64,000 bases of DNA from the NCBI GenBank assembly GCA_021904315.1, contig CM038922.1, positions 8,841,347 through 8,905,346 on the forward strand, in the 5' to 3' direction. A model generated the notes under the pieces. The model had not been told where the DNA came from, did no database searches, and saw only the letters and a program-made list of their open reading frames with translations. A program made the position numbers and the translations under genes. This document shows, piece after piece, positions 11,990 through 23,920 of the stretch. The stretch is from Sphagnum magellanicum (Eukaryota > Streptophyta > Sphagnopsida > Sphagnales > Sphagnaceae). The stretch's first letter is position 1. Each line of letters begins with the position of its first letter.

Positions 11990-12910
11990 AGTTTCAACCA
12001 AAAATGGTGACTACTAGTTGTAGGAATAAAATTTGCATATGACCAATGAGATGGCTAAACATGAACTTAGGAAGGCTCATCTTTTGGGTGGGGTTGGGGG
12101 GTGGGGGTCTAGGCATAGATTATCTTTTTGGGCTCGCACCATTTACTCCAACTGCCTAGCTATTAAAAAAAAAACGCACAAAGAAAAACATTTTGTTATT
12201 CTTCACATCTTTGGCCATAGAGACAAAAGTTGTGATAAAAGAAAATTAAATAGCAAAGATAAATGTATCAAGGGTAAATTTGTAGTAATTTAAAGAAGAA
12301 AATGATTGACTGTGCCACCACCTTTATTTGTAGTTCTACTTATGTTTATTAATTATTGTAGTGCACAAGCCACAACATATTATTTTACAAAATATAAGAT
12401 TAATTTTTTAATTTTTTGAGAAATAAAATGTAAAGCAAGAATTAAGTTGTCCACCCATCTTATAATTTAACACACATAAAAAAAATCTATAATTCTTCTG
12501 CCCACACATTTAGAGTACTGGGGTCACAAATAGGTCATTCAACAAGTTTGACCAAAATGTTATGCAAGCTTATGCACAAGACTACCGTTCCTTCAAAAGC
12601 TTCATAGGGACTATTCAATTTAGATTTGCCCTAAAGAGTTTATTGCAATGTTCTTAGTGTGTTCCCACATGTTCTTCAAGTTCCCAATGTGTTTCCCAAT
12701 GGTGCTTCCAATAGCACCACACTTTTATTCCATATGGTTTGCCCAAAATTTTACCCTTCTCACCTATATAGGTGGGTCAAAGGGGAACATATCATCTTTT
12801 TTTCCAACCCTTTTTTTTATGAGCCAATCAAAATGGTTCGTTTCAAACATGAAAAACCAATAAGTCCCAATACTTCTCCATGGGGAAGACTCCAAAGTAC
12901 CAGAATTATT
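11990..12910 (+). repeat. Dispersed repeat, copy B (with G-quadruplex motif)
   Basis: Copy B is related to 7940-8345, with about 500 extra bases between the G tract and the 'AGCACCACACTTTTAT' segment at about 12711. The G tract at 12086-12107 is four runs of at least three G separated by single T or TT, a canonical G-quadruplex pattern. A loosely similar segment in the opposite orientation may be present around 46880-46960. No protein is encoded. Confidence 0.55.
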
Positions 12911-14140
12911 TTGTGATGGATCAATCAAATTCACTCATTCACTCATTCATGTTTTGTGTAGGAACAACTTGTTTTCTTGAAATCCATCCCTGGTTTTGAA
13001 AAACTGTCCTAGTTTCGAAAAACCCTACATGGTCCGTACAATGTATAACACCCACTGACTGTGGCATTCCTGAATTAAGAGCCCTTGGCGTCCAGACTCT
13101 GCATGGGGCACGCCCTTGTTTTGGTGGGAATGCACCACCCATGATTCATTCATCCACTAATCCATCCATCCATACTGGGGTGTTACCCTACATTACATTT
13201 AAATAGATATCCTACCAATGGCAAGTCAAAACCTGGGCAGAACCATGTTGAGGCAAGAACCATGTGGCGTTTGCTTCTCATAACTGGCAAAGTTGGACGG
13301 AGTGTATTAATGTCCTGGGCAGGTGAGAAATGCAGTGAAGAGCTTCTTAATGTTCATAAATGGCTCTTGGTCGTTTATGAGATCTGTCAGTGTTTTTTTG
13401 AGCTTTGCTTTTGTGTCACCAAACTCAATTTGAGGAGGGCTTTGTCTGTCTCTACTGGAGAGTCTCTAGAGTCTAGCCTCACCTTTTTGCACATGTTTTG
13501 AACTGTTTTTGGGGACTCGTGAGCCGCCATAATTACACTTCCACATGTCCAGCTCCAAATGTCACACTCTGCGTGGTGGTTTTGCCAAATGATTTTGGGT
13601 TATATTATTAGTCAATAGAGTTATCCGTAAAGTAAGAAAAACACAGAACCACAACCCTGAGTTTGGTGACACACGGTGAGATTTTTAAAAAAACTTGAAA
13701 AAGGTACATTAGCATTCAACGGGGGATGAAAATCAGAAAACCATCAATTTTGGTGGTAAAGTAGTTTCATCCTGCCTGTCCTTTTTCTTGAGCGCTTCCA
13801 CTGCTGCTACATATAATTTCAATGCTCGTCACTGTACAAGTACTATAATTAGTCTCAAACCTTGTGCACTAAATGCCGAGTTTCAGCATTCCATACTGAG
13901 ATTTAACAAAATTTACTGACATTGTGGAGATTGTGGAGACCGCTGAAAAGAGGGGAAAGGGTTGAAATGAGGCCCAAAGAGAGGGCAAAGACAGGGTTAC
14001 TTTACGGATAGCTCGAATATCCACCCAAAATGGCCAACCCATGATAATTTTCTTCATTGGTTTTGTTGGACGTGAGAAAAGTTTCTTCTTCCCTTTCAAT
14101 GATGTTGGATTTGGGGTGAAGGTCAAGAAGTAAATTCCTG
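12910..14140. other. Unclassified stretch
   Basis: Mixed sequence includes a CATT/CATC-rich patch at 12930-13180. Open frames at 13262-13501 (plus) and 13869-14126 (minus) give proteins of no recognisable family. It may be fragments of retroelements. Confidence 0.35.
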
Positions 14141-14142
14141 AA

Positions 14143-14181
14143 GTGAACCAGCACCCATTGGTGACACTGGTACCTTCACAC
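14143..14181. mobile_element. Partial terminus of the GGGTGAACC MITE family
   Basis: GTGAACCAGCACC, then TTGGT, then TGGTACCTTCAC matches the reverse complement of the right end of the complete element at 46494-46690. The opposite end was not found. This is an end fragment or a copy with one decayed end. Confidence 0.5.
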
Positions 14182-14189
14182 CTTCTCTG

Positions 14190-15730
14190 CAGGTTAGTTC
14201 ACACTTGCAGGTAAGAACAATGATAACCTATCATTTTACAAACATTGTTCACATGTGGAATTTTTCTCTTGGTAAGTAGCTGATATGTCATGGTGATCTG
14301 GCATGTTGTCCATAAATTACCAGATATAATCAAATGGTAAGGTATAATTGGATCTATAAATTCTATGATTCTGTACATTTTGGAGCCTATCACTTGTAAT
14401 AGTTTAGCAATCCTAATTATAGTGTTCCAACTTACTAATCTAGATTGGAGAATAGATAGTTCCCTTTTTTTTTCCTCTTTACCTCTTTTCTACCTCTGTT
14501 CAAACCCTTCTTGTGCCTCTCTCCCCTCTTCTTTTGTCTTTCCCTTGCCTCTTCCCTTGATGCTACAGGAAGTACTACAGCTGCAATGTAAGTTGGGGTA
14601 GTCACATCATCCATTGGAGTAGTTGTGTTCTTAACAATTGTTGGAATTATAAATGATGGAGCAATTGGACCTTCCCATCAAAAATAAGGTAAATGGGATC
14701 ACACTAAAACCTTTGCATGCATCAAATCTAAAAAATAAGAGCACATTTTTCTTAAAAGATTGGTGGATCCATGCTTTCTACAACATAGAAATGGGAGAAA
14801 ATTGTTGAAAACTACAAAAGATCATGAAGGCAAGAATCCCATGCATGGAAAATGTGTAAATACACAGAATGGGTTTAATTCTAACTTCAAGAAGATTTCA
14901 AACTATCACATAGGGACTAGCCACCATACCTTGTTCTAGGATTTGACAATTGAAGAGTGTCATAATTAACACCTTCCAAAATAGTTCAATAAAATCTTCT
15001 TTGATGTCATTGAATACTTTTAGGGAGATAGGGTTGTGAACATATGAAAGTCGTTCAAGCTAAGGGAGATGGGGTTTACATTCCACCATAAGAATAGGAT
15101 GCAAAAGATTTGACTACGTCTCAAAGTTCATTTCTACTTCAACTTTTGAGAAAGGAATATATTCTTAAGGAACATGTAAATCAAGGACAAAAACAACAAC
15201 ACCCACATAGTATAGTGAAGTTAGGTACTTGTTATAAACCTCAAATATTATTATTAGTTGTTTCAAGGCTATTAAAAGATATAATTCTAGATTCTTCATT
15301 AAAAGCAACACCTAGAAAACAACCAACAACACCAATAGCACTTGAGAGCACAAGTGTTAAAAGATGAACATGTTTCCCCCAATCTTCAAGGTTTTAAACA
15401 AGAACATCAAAGTGTGTGTTGATGCAATGGCATGCATAAATGCCATGCAATTTGAGATTGAGAAGCATTGAAAAAAGCTCACAAAAACCGTCTATAATAT
15501 TTGAAATTCAAAGGCAAGAAAACTCATTGCATAAACAAAAACATGGTGAATGTTTTAGCCAATTTGAGTGAAACAATGGTCATGCATTCATTCAAGATAA
15601 AATTGTGATCCTTGCACCAATAAAAATATTATTAGATTCATTATTAGATGAAAATAAAAAGGCCAACAACCAAAGTGATGATGATGAAACCAATTGAACA
15701 TCATTGAAAGCAAAGCCAAGGTGATTATTA
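14190..15730. other. AT-rich stretch without recognisable content
   Basis: Nothing supportable is present. A pyrimidine-rich patch lies at 14461-14560. Short frames at 15110-15367 have no family resemblance. Confidence 0.4.
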
Positions 15731-15733
15731 GTT

Positions 15734-16051
15734 TCAAATTTTTGTTTTTAATGAAACATAAAGCCATGAACTAGATCCATTTTTGAGTCCATATGGCATG
15801 TGAATTCCAAGATATTGTTCTAGTGTTGTTTGTTGTGTTGTTCCAACAACTTCATTAGCATGTAAAGGAAAGTGTTTAAAATCAATGTCATTACCTATTT
15901 TTACAATGTTTTGTTCATCTCTCCTTTTAACTTGAGCTTGTTTGTTTTTTGCTTCCAATTGAATCATCAAGGATTCAACATCCTTATTTCTAGCAATGAA
16001 TATCAAGTTATGCAACATGCAACAAGGTCCACTTGGGCTAATAAGAGCCAT
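15734..16051 (-). pseudogene. Possible DDE transposase tail (PIF/Harbinger-like), decayed
   Basis: The minus-strand frame contains CCMLHNLI near its start. PIF/Harbinger (DDE_Tnp_4) transposases carry a similar Cys-x-Leu-His-Asn motif near the C-terminus, followed by a charged helical tail as seen here (EAKNKQAQVKRRDEQ). No upstream catalytic region is recognisable and the frame is short. The match is to one motif only, so it may be a chance likeness. I call it a remnant rather than a gene. Confidence 0.25.
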
Positions 16052-16439
16052 CTTGATCTAGGATTACATCCTTAAAAACAAAATATTTTATAAAATAGTA
16101 CACTTATAATCATGATTTATAAATCCACTTTTGAATTTTTTTAATTCATGTGACCCAAAAAGATGTCGCATTATACTATATAATGTAAAGTTGTACCAAA
16201 AAGCATTTCCCATAAAAATGTCATTTTCACATCATTTGAAGTTTTCTAAAAAGTCCTCCAAGTAGTTAAAAATATTGGTTACATTGTTTTGAAAATGTTT
16301 GAGTACTCCATACTCAATGTTCATTAGATCCATGCCAAATCACTAGATGAAAATTGAAAATGTATGATTCAGTTTATGATTGATATTATATGACTAAAAG
16401 CCCCAAAGTAAGTATGGAGAAGTTGAAAAGGATAGGTAG

Positions 16440-17110
16440 TTGTAAAGGACATGGCACACAACATGTCACAATTATTATGGACAATGATGTATAATCACTT
16501 TTGACACATGGGATCCACATGTCATGTGACATGGCAGGTTTCCTACGCTCCAATGTGGCAAAAAATATATAGTTTAAGGACCATGTGGCACTCAGTGCCA
16601 ACATCTCATCTACATGTGTCATGTTTTCAATTATTAACATATGATACAACATATGCATCAATAGTAAAACTTATGACTTAAATATGACCATCCCAATAGG
16701 TACATTACATGTGTCATAATAGAAATGACTAAAATACAACTACATATGTGAACAAAAATGACATTCATATTACCAATACAACTTACGTGTCATGTAAGAA
16801 TTAACTAATAAATGATTTAATAATATGTTTGTTGACTAATGCATGACTATTATTTAGTTGAATGTTATACACGTGGTAGATAATAATTCATCCATGTAGT
16901 AGACCATGTGGCAATAATGTTACATGTGTGTATATATGTACCAAAATTATAGTCATAAAGTAGTGATAAAGAAATAATTAAATGTTTCAATTTTGACATG
17001 TGTCACCCATGTATTTCTCTAGGTGGTGGCCTACATTTTGGACACATGGTCTTAAATGACTTTTCCATGTGATGGAATTTTATTTGTCATGTTTATGGGC
17101 AAGATGGATA
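16440..17110. repeat. Cluster of ACATGTG/CATGTCA words
   Basis: ACATGTGTCA, CACATGT, CATGTGGCA and their complements recur more than a dozen times in about 650 bases in both orientations. Short words clustered in both orientations are typical of CACTA subterminal regions. This cluster lies downstream (in its reading direction) of the minus-strand transposase remnant at 17.9-23.0 kb. A similar but weaker cluster lies at 38740-39110 after the second transposase remnant. The link to the host elements is inferred. Confidence 0.45.
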
Positions 17111-19899
17111 GGTGGTCATGTAAATAATACATTTTGCAATGGCTCAATGTGCTATTAAAAGTGCCCCTTGTTAATTATATGGAAGTCATCGTTTAGGACT
17201 TTTGGTTTTTTCTAGTCATATATTAGTGATTAGATGCATTCAAACCAACCCCTAAATAGTTCTTGAACTATATCTAAAAAGTCAGAAACAAGTCAAACAT
17301 TGTGAATTTGAATGAAAAAATTGGAATTATAATCAAACAAATTCCATCAAGTTCCAATTGTGGACCGAAACATATAGTCAACCACATTGATGAGAAGTGA
17401 AAATAGGGCATTTGGTTCAATGGTACCAACAAAGTGAAATTCCAAGTTCTACAAAAACTCTACAAATTTAATGTTTGTAAGAAGTAGTGTGAAATCATTG
17501 TTATGCATGTGCAACTTTCACATACTTCTAGTTCCACAAGGCACAAGTTCCTATCACATATTTTATTCCAATTTTCTGGCTCAAGGTAGATGTACATGTT
17601 GTTCACATGGGTGATGTTCCACTTATGCACCCACATGAAGTTGATGACTACCAAATTGTCATCCACATCCCAAGTTACTGCAAATTAAAACATTGGATTA
17701 ATCTCATCCAACACTTGTATGTTAAAAACTTATTGTTTTGCAAAGTCAGCATTCAAAGCATAAACCCAAAAGGTATGTTCAAAGTGTAAATCAAGGTGCT
17801 TGCTTGTTGTCCATTGGATTTCTCTTTGTTGCACTTTGGAGGTGTAATCACCCTACCTCTTAAATCTTTCCTAGGAAACTAATGCTGAAACAACATCCAA
17901 GTAATGTTTGAACATAAATAAAAAGTTTAGCCAAAATCTAGATGTTAACAAATATGGACAATAGGAAAGTTGTCATTCTACTCACATGGCCTATAGTGTG
18001 ACTAGTTTGACATTCAACACCACATTTCATCAAAGATTTGAATCCAATAACTCTTTTTTTGCTGGATAGCTTCTTTGATGGAAAGGACTTTGGTTGCAAA
18101 ACAATCCAATCTACACCTTCAAGACTTTGAAGTCGGGGTGTTGAATGAGGCAACGTACTCTCTATCCCCAAATTCTTGGATGGTGCTAGTGCAATTTGGA
18201 GTGTAGATGAATTAGATCCACCTAAACAACCCAAATCATTTTTTCCCCTAGAAAGGGAATGTGCACTTACTTCATTGCCACTACCTCCTATAGAGGTGTC
18301 TAATGGATCCACATCATGGATGGCAATTGTTTTTTTAGGAACCATACTTGTATCATGAAGTGATGCTTGCTGCTCTTCACATGTAAACTTTGGTTCTAAA
18401 TGCGGACTACACTCATCCTTTAGTTTCCCCAAAAATTCAAAAAACATTGACTTGATGTCAATTAATGTTTGGCTATTCACATGTGTTTTCTCCAACAAGT
18501 TTGAAATTTTTCCATCCAATTCAATTTGTTTACTTTCCAAGCTAATCTTTCTAGTTGACATTTTTCTTGATGATCCCTACTTTACATAACCCAACTATTG
18601 TTCCAATTAGAATGAAATGTAAACATGGCGACTACAATCCCATGGAACAAATGAAATAACAAGGGTGCAAATCAAAACATCGCAACAATACAAATGTGGC
18701 AATAAAGAAGCCAATAATAGTGGTTGTAAATAGGGTAGCATACATGACAACAAACTATAGTCATACAAACATCTTAATGCATCAAATGTTAAATGGGTTT
18801 TACAAATTTGAATAACTTACTAAACCTATATGCTTAGATCCTTGGATATCTTTAGTAATTTTTGCCAAATTCAAGTTTCTTTGCTTTTGTTTCTTCTACA
18901 AATCAAAGCCAATTTGATCAATTAAAATTCATGAAATCATGTTTTAGTAGAAACTCTGCACATTCAACAAGTGATGATAATAATCATCATTTGCAAAGTC
19001 ACTTACCAAATGAACTTCTTTCCTAGCTTTGTCTATCTGCCCCACATTTGTCAAATTCTTCACCATACTCCTAGCATTTGACATCTATTCTACTTTCCTT
19101 GAGGCTTTAGGTTTACTGTAGTAAACCTTCAATTTCTCCCAATGGTCGAGCTTTATGTTAATGGGGCATTTTGTTTGCCCTTCCAACAATCAAGATTTCA
19201 ACTTGTTTCACTCAATCTTCAACCATTTTTTTAACACGTTTTTGAACCCAATAGTAGACAATTCATTATCTTCATATTCAAATTCCTTGTCTAAAGTTGC
19301 CCTTAACTTTTCTATGGATTTTGGGGTGTGACCTTCCCATTCTACAACACTAATGTTAAGAATTCGAGGAATTAGGGTTTTCACTATTTCATCTCAAGAA
19401 TTCTTACTTTCACAACGTTCGTCTACATCACCCCCTACCTTTATAAAGATCTTGTGAGGTTTTTACCCATTGCTTGCCTAACATTAATGGATGCATCACT
19501 TTCCTTCTTCATTATTTTTTGAATTGCCCTAACTACATTCTTTGGCTTCACCAAATGTATAGTTGCTTGCTAGGTTCACTAGTAGAAATTAGCCAAAATG
19601 TAACCAGTCAATTTATGACTACATGCGACTTATAGTTGTTTGCGACTAGATTTGAGAATATTTGCAACTACAAGACCAACTTTCAACTATTTTGGTCATT
19701 TTCACAACTATGATGCAACTATTAGAAATTTCATCCTATTGATTACATCAATTTTACATTTATTTTCATCCATTAATAGGTTGATATGTCCCATTAGTCA
19801 CAATAGTCACCAAATTAGTTGCATCCTAAAGGTATTCTACAATGACATACGGGTATATTTTAAAGTATGTACTAAAATTATATATATATATGCATACAT

Positions 19900-20840
19900 A
19901 TATATATTGTTCATATAATGAATCGCAAAATTAATATTTGAACTTTGAATTTTTTTATTCAAATATGAATATTGATATTTCAATTATCAAAAAAAATGTT
20001 ATTTTAACTTTTTAAAAAATTTATTAAAATTTGAAACTTGATATTTGAATCTGAAAATTGTTATTTCAATTCAGAAAATTATAATTGATCATAAAAATGG
20101 ATTAATTTGAATATTCCATTTAATTTTGAATATTTTTATGTGAATATGAAATTTATATTTCAGCTATGAAATTTTTTCATTTATATTTTAAATAATCATT
20201 TAATTCGAACCTGAAATTTAGATCCAAATTATTATTTTAGATTTTCAAAATTAATACTTCAAGTCTGAAAATTAGTAATTGAGTCTAAAAATGGACATTT
20301 CAATTTTAAATATTGTTATTTGAATATGAAAATTAACATTTCAATTCTGAAAATTGTTATTTAAATTCAAAAAACTTATTTGATCTAAAAACTGATATTT
20401 GAATTCTAAATTATTATTTTTGAATCTAAAAATTATTATTTCAATTTAAAAAACTTTTATTGACTCTAAAAATTGGCAACTTGATTTTAAATATTTTTAT
20501 TTCAACTTGAAATTTGATATTTGAATTTTGAAGTTTAAAATTTAAATTTTAAGAAATTATTTGACTTGAAAGTTGAAATTGGAATTCCAAATTATTATTT
20601 TGGATTCTCAGAATTAATATTTCAATTCAGAAAATTATTAATTAAGTCTTCAAATGCAAATTTTAATTTTGAATATTATTATTTGAATATGAAAATTAAC
20701 ATTTCAATTCTGAAATTTCTTATTTAACTTCAAAAAACTTCTAAAAACTGGTATTTAAATTCTGAATTACTATTTTGGAATCTTAAATTTATATTTTAAT
20801 TCAAAAAATTATTGATTGAATTTCAAGGGTTTTTTCTACT
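19900..20840. repeat. Degenerate AT-rich tandem array inside the CACTA element
   Basis: Words such as TTGAAT(A/C)TGAAAATT and ATTTCAATT recur about every 30 bases. A higher-order copy is visible: TGAATATGAAAATTAAC occurs at 20321 and 20684, with similar flanks for about 60 bases, an offset of about 363. No coding frame is present. Confidence 0.65.
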
Positions 20841-20844
20841 AATG
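20830..20844. other. Internal CACTA-like terminus
   Basis: TTTTTTCTACTAATG read backwards is CATTAGTAGAAAAAA, close to the left end of the element at 19577 (CACTAGTAGAAA). It could be the end of a second, partly lost element. It is not followed by GTT, so it is not the partner of the 19577 end by target duplication. Confidence 0.4.
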
Positions 20845-22014
20845 CTATCCATAATAAATCACTTTTATAAATAATTATAAATGATTATGTTTATTAAATC
20901 TAAGTGACACTAAATAATTTATGACATAGATTTGTCTATTATATAATTTATATTATTATATTAGAAGAAATTAATTAATTAAATTAATGTGGCATTACTT
21001 TAAAATCATTGTAATTACCTCATATAAGAATTAATTAGTATGTGCATAATTATTTTCTAATTGAACATAATTATTCACACTCTTTAATTTATAACCTCAA
21101 ACCTGAATTAAAAATTTGGAAAAAATTATAGTGTAGTTAGAATAATTATTTTACTGATTTTAATTTCACGAATTATTATACAATAATATTATCTTATAAA
21201 ATTCTGTGATTAATCATCTATGATAAATATTTTATAGTAATTATGAAAATTAATGTTATGTTTAACAAATTATTGTATTTATAGTTAATAATTACCAAGA
21301 GAAAAAAATTATTTGACCTATAATAATTTTTACAAAAATAAATGTTATTATACAATAAATAATGTAATTAGTTGAATAATAATTCTTCAAAATTTTGTGT
21401 AAGAATTTACTTTCTAATAACAATTTTTAATTCATTATATATAATTTTAAAATAAATATTTAAAATATTTAATTTTAAATTATAACCATTAAATTAATTT
21501 CATATTGATTATATTATATATAGCTCGATCAGATTCTGAAAAGTAATTAAATATTTTTAAATATTTTATTATTTATGAGTTATGTATTAATAACTTGTGA
21601 GTAACTAGATAGTTAGTTTGTCAAATATGAAGAAGGTATTACTTATTTAAGTAATTGATAATGAATACTAAATATTTGTAGTGTATAGTTTATAATTTAA
21701 ATATATGTAAATTTCATCATTATGAATTAAATGATTATTTAATTATTTAGTACTTGAATTGTTTAAAAATCTGAAAACTCTAGAAAATAAGGGATGAAAA
21801 AAGTTTTGGAATTACAACTTAGTTTGTAAGGAAGTTGCAACTTCAAAACTTATCCCATATTGTTTATTTTCCATTCCTATTTTGACCATTATATAAACAA
21901 AGGGGTGTGCTTATGCAATTTCACATTAAGAAGTTTGTGCACATGGGATGAGCTAATCAAAAGGCTCAACCCAAAACGAAAAAACAAATAATGCATAATT
22001 ATAAAGTACATACC

Positions 22015-22250
22015 TCCCCAACCTACTTATCTATCTAGATAGGTAGGTACCTAGTTTGACCTACCCATCTAGGTCAGCCTATGTACCTACCTACTTAAGT
22101 ACCTACTTATATGAGTAGGTATTTAGCCTAGGAAGGTAGAACCTACCTATTTACTATTTTACCTAGGTAGGTAGGTAGGTAGGTAGGTAGGTAGGTAAGG
22201 ATTATAGGCACCTATTTATGTATCTACTTAGGTACCTACCAACCTAATAT
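22015..22250. repeat. TAGG/CCTA microsatellite-rich zone
   Basis: A run of about eight TAGG units (22164-22196) is preceded by scattered CCTA and TAGG words in both orientations that can pair with each other. A comparable zone is in the related element at 36860-37030. Confidence 0.8.
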
Positions 22251-23013
22251 TAATATTTTTATTAAATTATTTTTTTAATGCCACGTGGCATATTGACATT
22301 GGGCCACGTGCCATAATATAAGATCATCCAAGTATTTGAATTGAACGTCTTAGATTATTTCAAAATAATAATAATAATAATAATATAAATAATCATATAT
22401 TAAAACACGTGGTAGCACATGATTTGCCTTGAATTGTGACCAAAATAGTCGCATATTAGTCGCATGTGACAATACGTATACAATGGAGTCAAAGGATGAA
22501 ATGTATTTGTTGATTTTATACTCTTTGTCATTTGCGACTAGTTTTCACATGCGACTTGTCTTAGGCGACTAAAAGGATTTTAGTTGCAAAATGTCTCTTG
22601 CGACTAAAATTTAGTCACAAAGAGCAGTTGAAAATACATGTTTTCCTTCTAGTGGTTGGAGGCACATTGGTTGACCCTAAATATTGTGGAATTATATTTT
22701 TAGGCATCTATATCCATGGCCCAAAATAAGATACATTTGCTCTTGCTTATGCCATTACCGACCATGGCAATCCCTACCTCCATTGCCTTTACAACCACCC
22801 AAGTGGTGGTTGCCATTGCCTTGTAGTAGGTTGAGGTGGATCAATTGAAGAAAAAGTGGTTGGGAAAAAACTAATACCTATTATATTAGAGAGCTCCAAC
22901 TTCCGTTTCCTCCTAATCTTTCTTGTAAAAGAACTAGGCACTCCTTCAATGTCCTCTTCAATTAACTCCACATCATCTTCCATTTTTGTGGCATGAAATA
23001 AAATAACATGCAA

Positions 23014-23920
23014 TAATCACTCATATATATGCAGTTTAGCTAATCTACTTGAAAAAGTTATAGGTAAAAACATGCTAAAATATACCAAAAAAGTAGTCCT
23101 AACGGATAAAAAAACATAAATTTGTGATAAGTAGATTAGAAAATAGGTGATGCCTTATGAGATTGTCCTTTTGAACTACATGAAGGCATCAAATGTGATA
23201 TGTTGAAGTTTTTGAAAGTTTCAAAAATTGTATCAACCATTTTTAAAACCTACTTTCAATTTATTTTGCAAAATTTGCAAGTTTGTCCAATTGTGAGAAA
23301 GTAGATTGAAAGTAGATCAAAAAAATTTCATTTGGAAATTTCACTCATATGTTGCATTTTGAAAGGGTTTGGGGCATGATTTAATGAATTAAGCACATGC
23401 AATGCACTTTAGCATCATATTAAAAGACATGTTTTAGATGCCAAATCTAAGTTTATGGAAAACTTACTTTTAAAGGGCCTCTTCACATTATCATAATCCA
23501 AAAATTCAACTTCCAAAAAATGTGTATCAAGTTGTGTAATGGTTCAAACATTAGTAACACATCATTTGAATAGTTTGATTTAAAAAATGTGTAATATCTA
23601 CCAGAGTAATAAATTTGCAATAAATAAGTAAATTAGTGAAAGTAATAACATACATTAAGAATGACCATATATGGTTTATTTAATGTGATAAAAACCTCCC
23701 AAATTTTATTGTGTGATTAAAATGCTTAAAATGCAAAAGATTTGAAATCTACTTTTATTTGTTGTTAAGGATGAACAATTGGCACACTGTATTATGTTTA
23801 CACCCTTATGTCATGACTACTAGACACAAACTAACTATATTTAGGGTTAAGTTCCTAAGCAACAACATAGTGAAAGAAATGCATACCTCCAATAACTTAC
23901 AAATCACATAATATATTTTT
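23014..23920. other. AT-rich stretch without recognisable content
   Basis: No coding frame or terminal repeat was found. It may contain the 5' flank of the minus-strand transposon gene. Confidence 0.4.

Larger units (their letters stand above)
19577..22654. mobile_element. Non-autonomous CACTA element with GTT target duplication
   Basis: The left end is CACTAGTAGAAATTAGCC and the right end, read inward, is CACTAGAAGGAAAACATG. Both have the CACTA signature. GTT stands directly outside each end (19574-19576 and 22655-22657), the 3-bp duplication that CACTA elements make. Subterminal GCGACTA/TAGTCGC words cluster at 19625-19660 and, inverted, at 22445-22620. There is no transposase inside. The interior is a degenerate tandem array (19900-20840), very AT-rich sequence, and a TAGG/CCTA zone (22015-22250). 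It sits inside the Transposase_24 pseudogene, so it is younger than its host. Confidence 0.8.
17938..23013 (-). pseudogene. CACTA (En/Spm) transposon gene, Transposase_24 type, interrupted
   Basis: Read on the minus strand, coding pieces are an acidic then basic N-terminal piece at 23013-22789 (EDDVELIEEDIEG, then KIRRKRK), a middle piece at about 19573-19007, and a coiled C-terminal piece at 18561-17938 (MSTRKISLESKQIEL onward). The middle piece carries the family pattern: a long Lys-rich stretch at 19330-19195 and DHWEKLKVYYSKP near 19146-19105, followed by the SNAR segment. Plant Ptta/En/Spm Transposase_24 proteins show W..L..YW..P and an Asn-Arg segment at this place. A GTAAGT donor at 19006-19001 suggests an intron before the last piece. 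In-frame TGA at 19210-19208 and 19192-19190 stand where the family has Trp. A 3078-bp CACTA-like element (19577-22654) splits the gene. It is dead, and the outer ends of the host element were not found. Confidence 0.65.
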
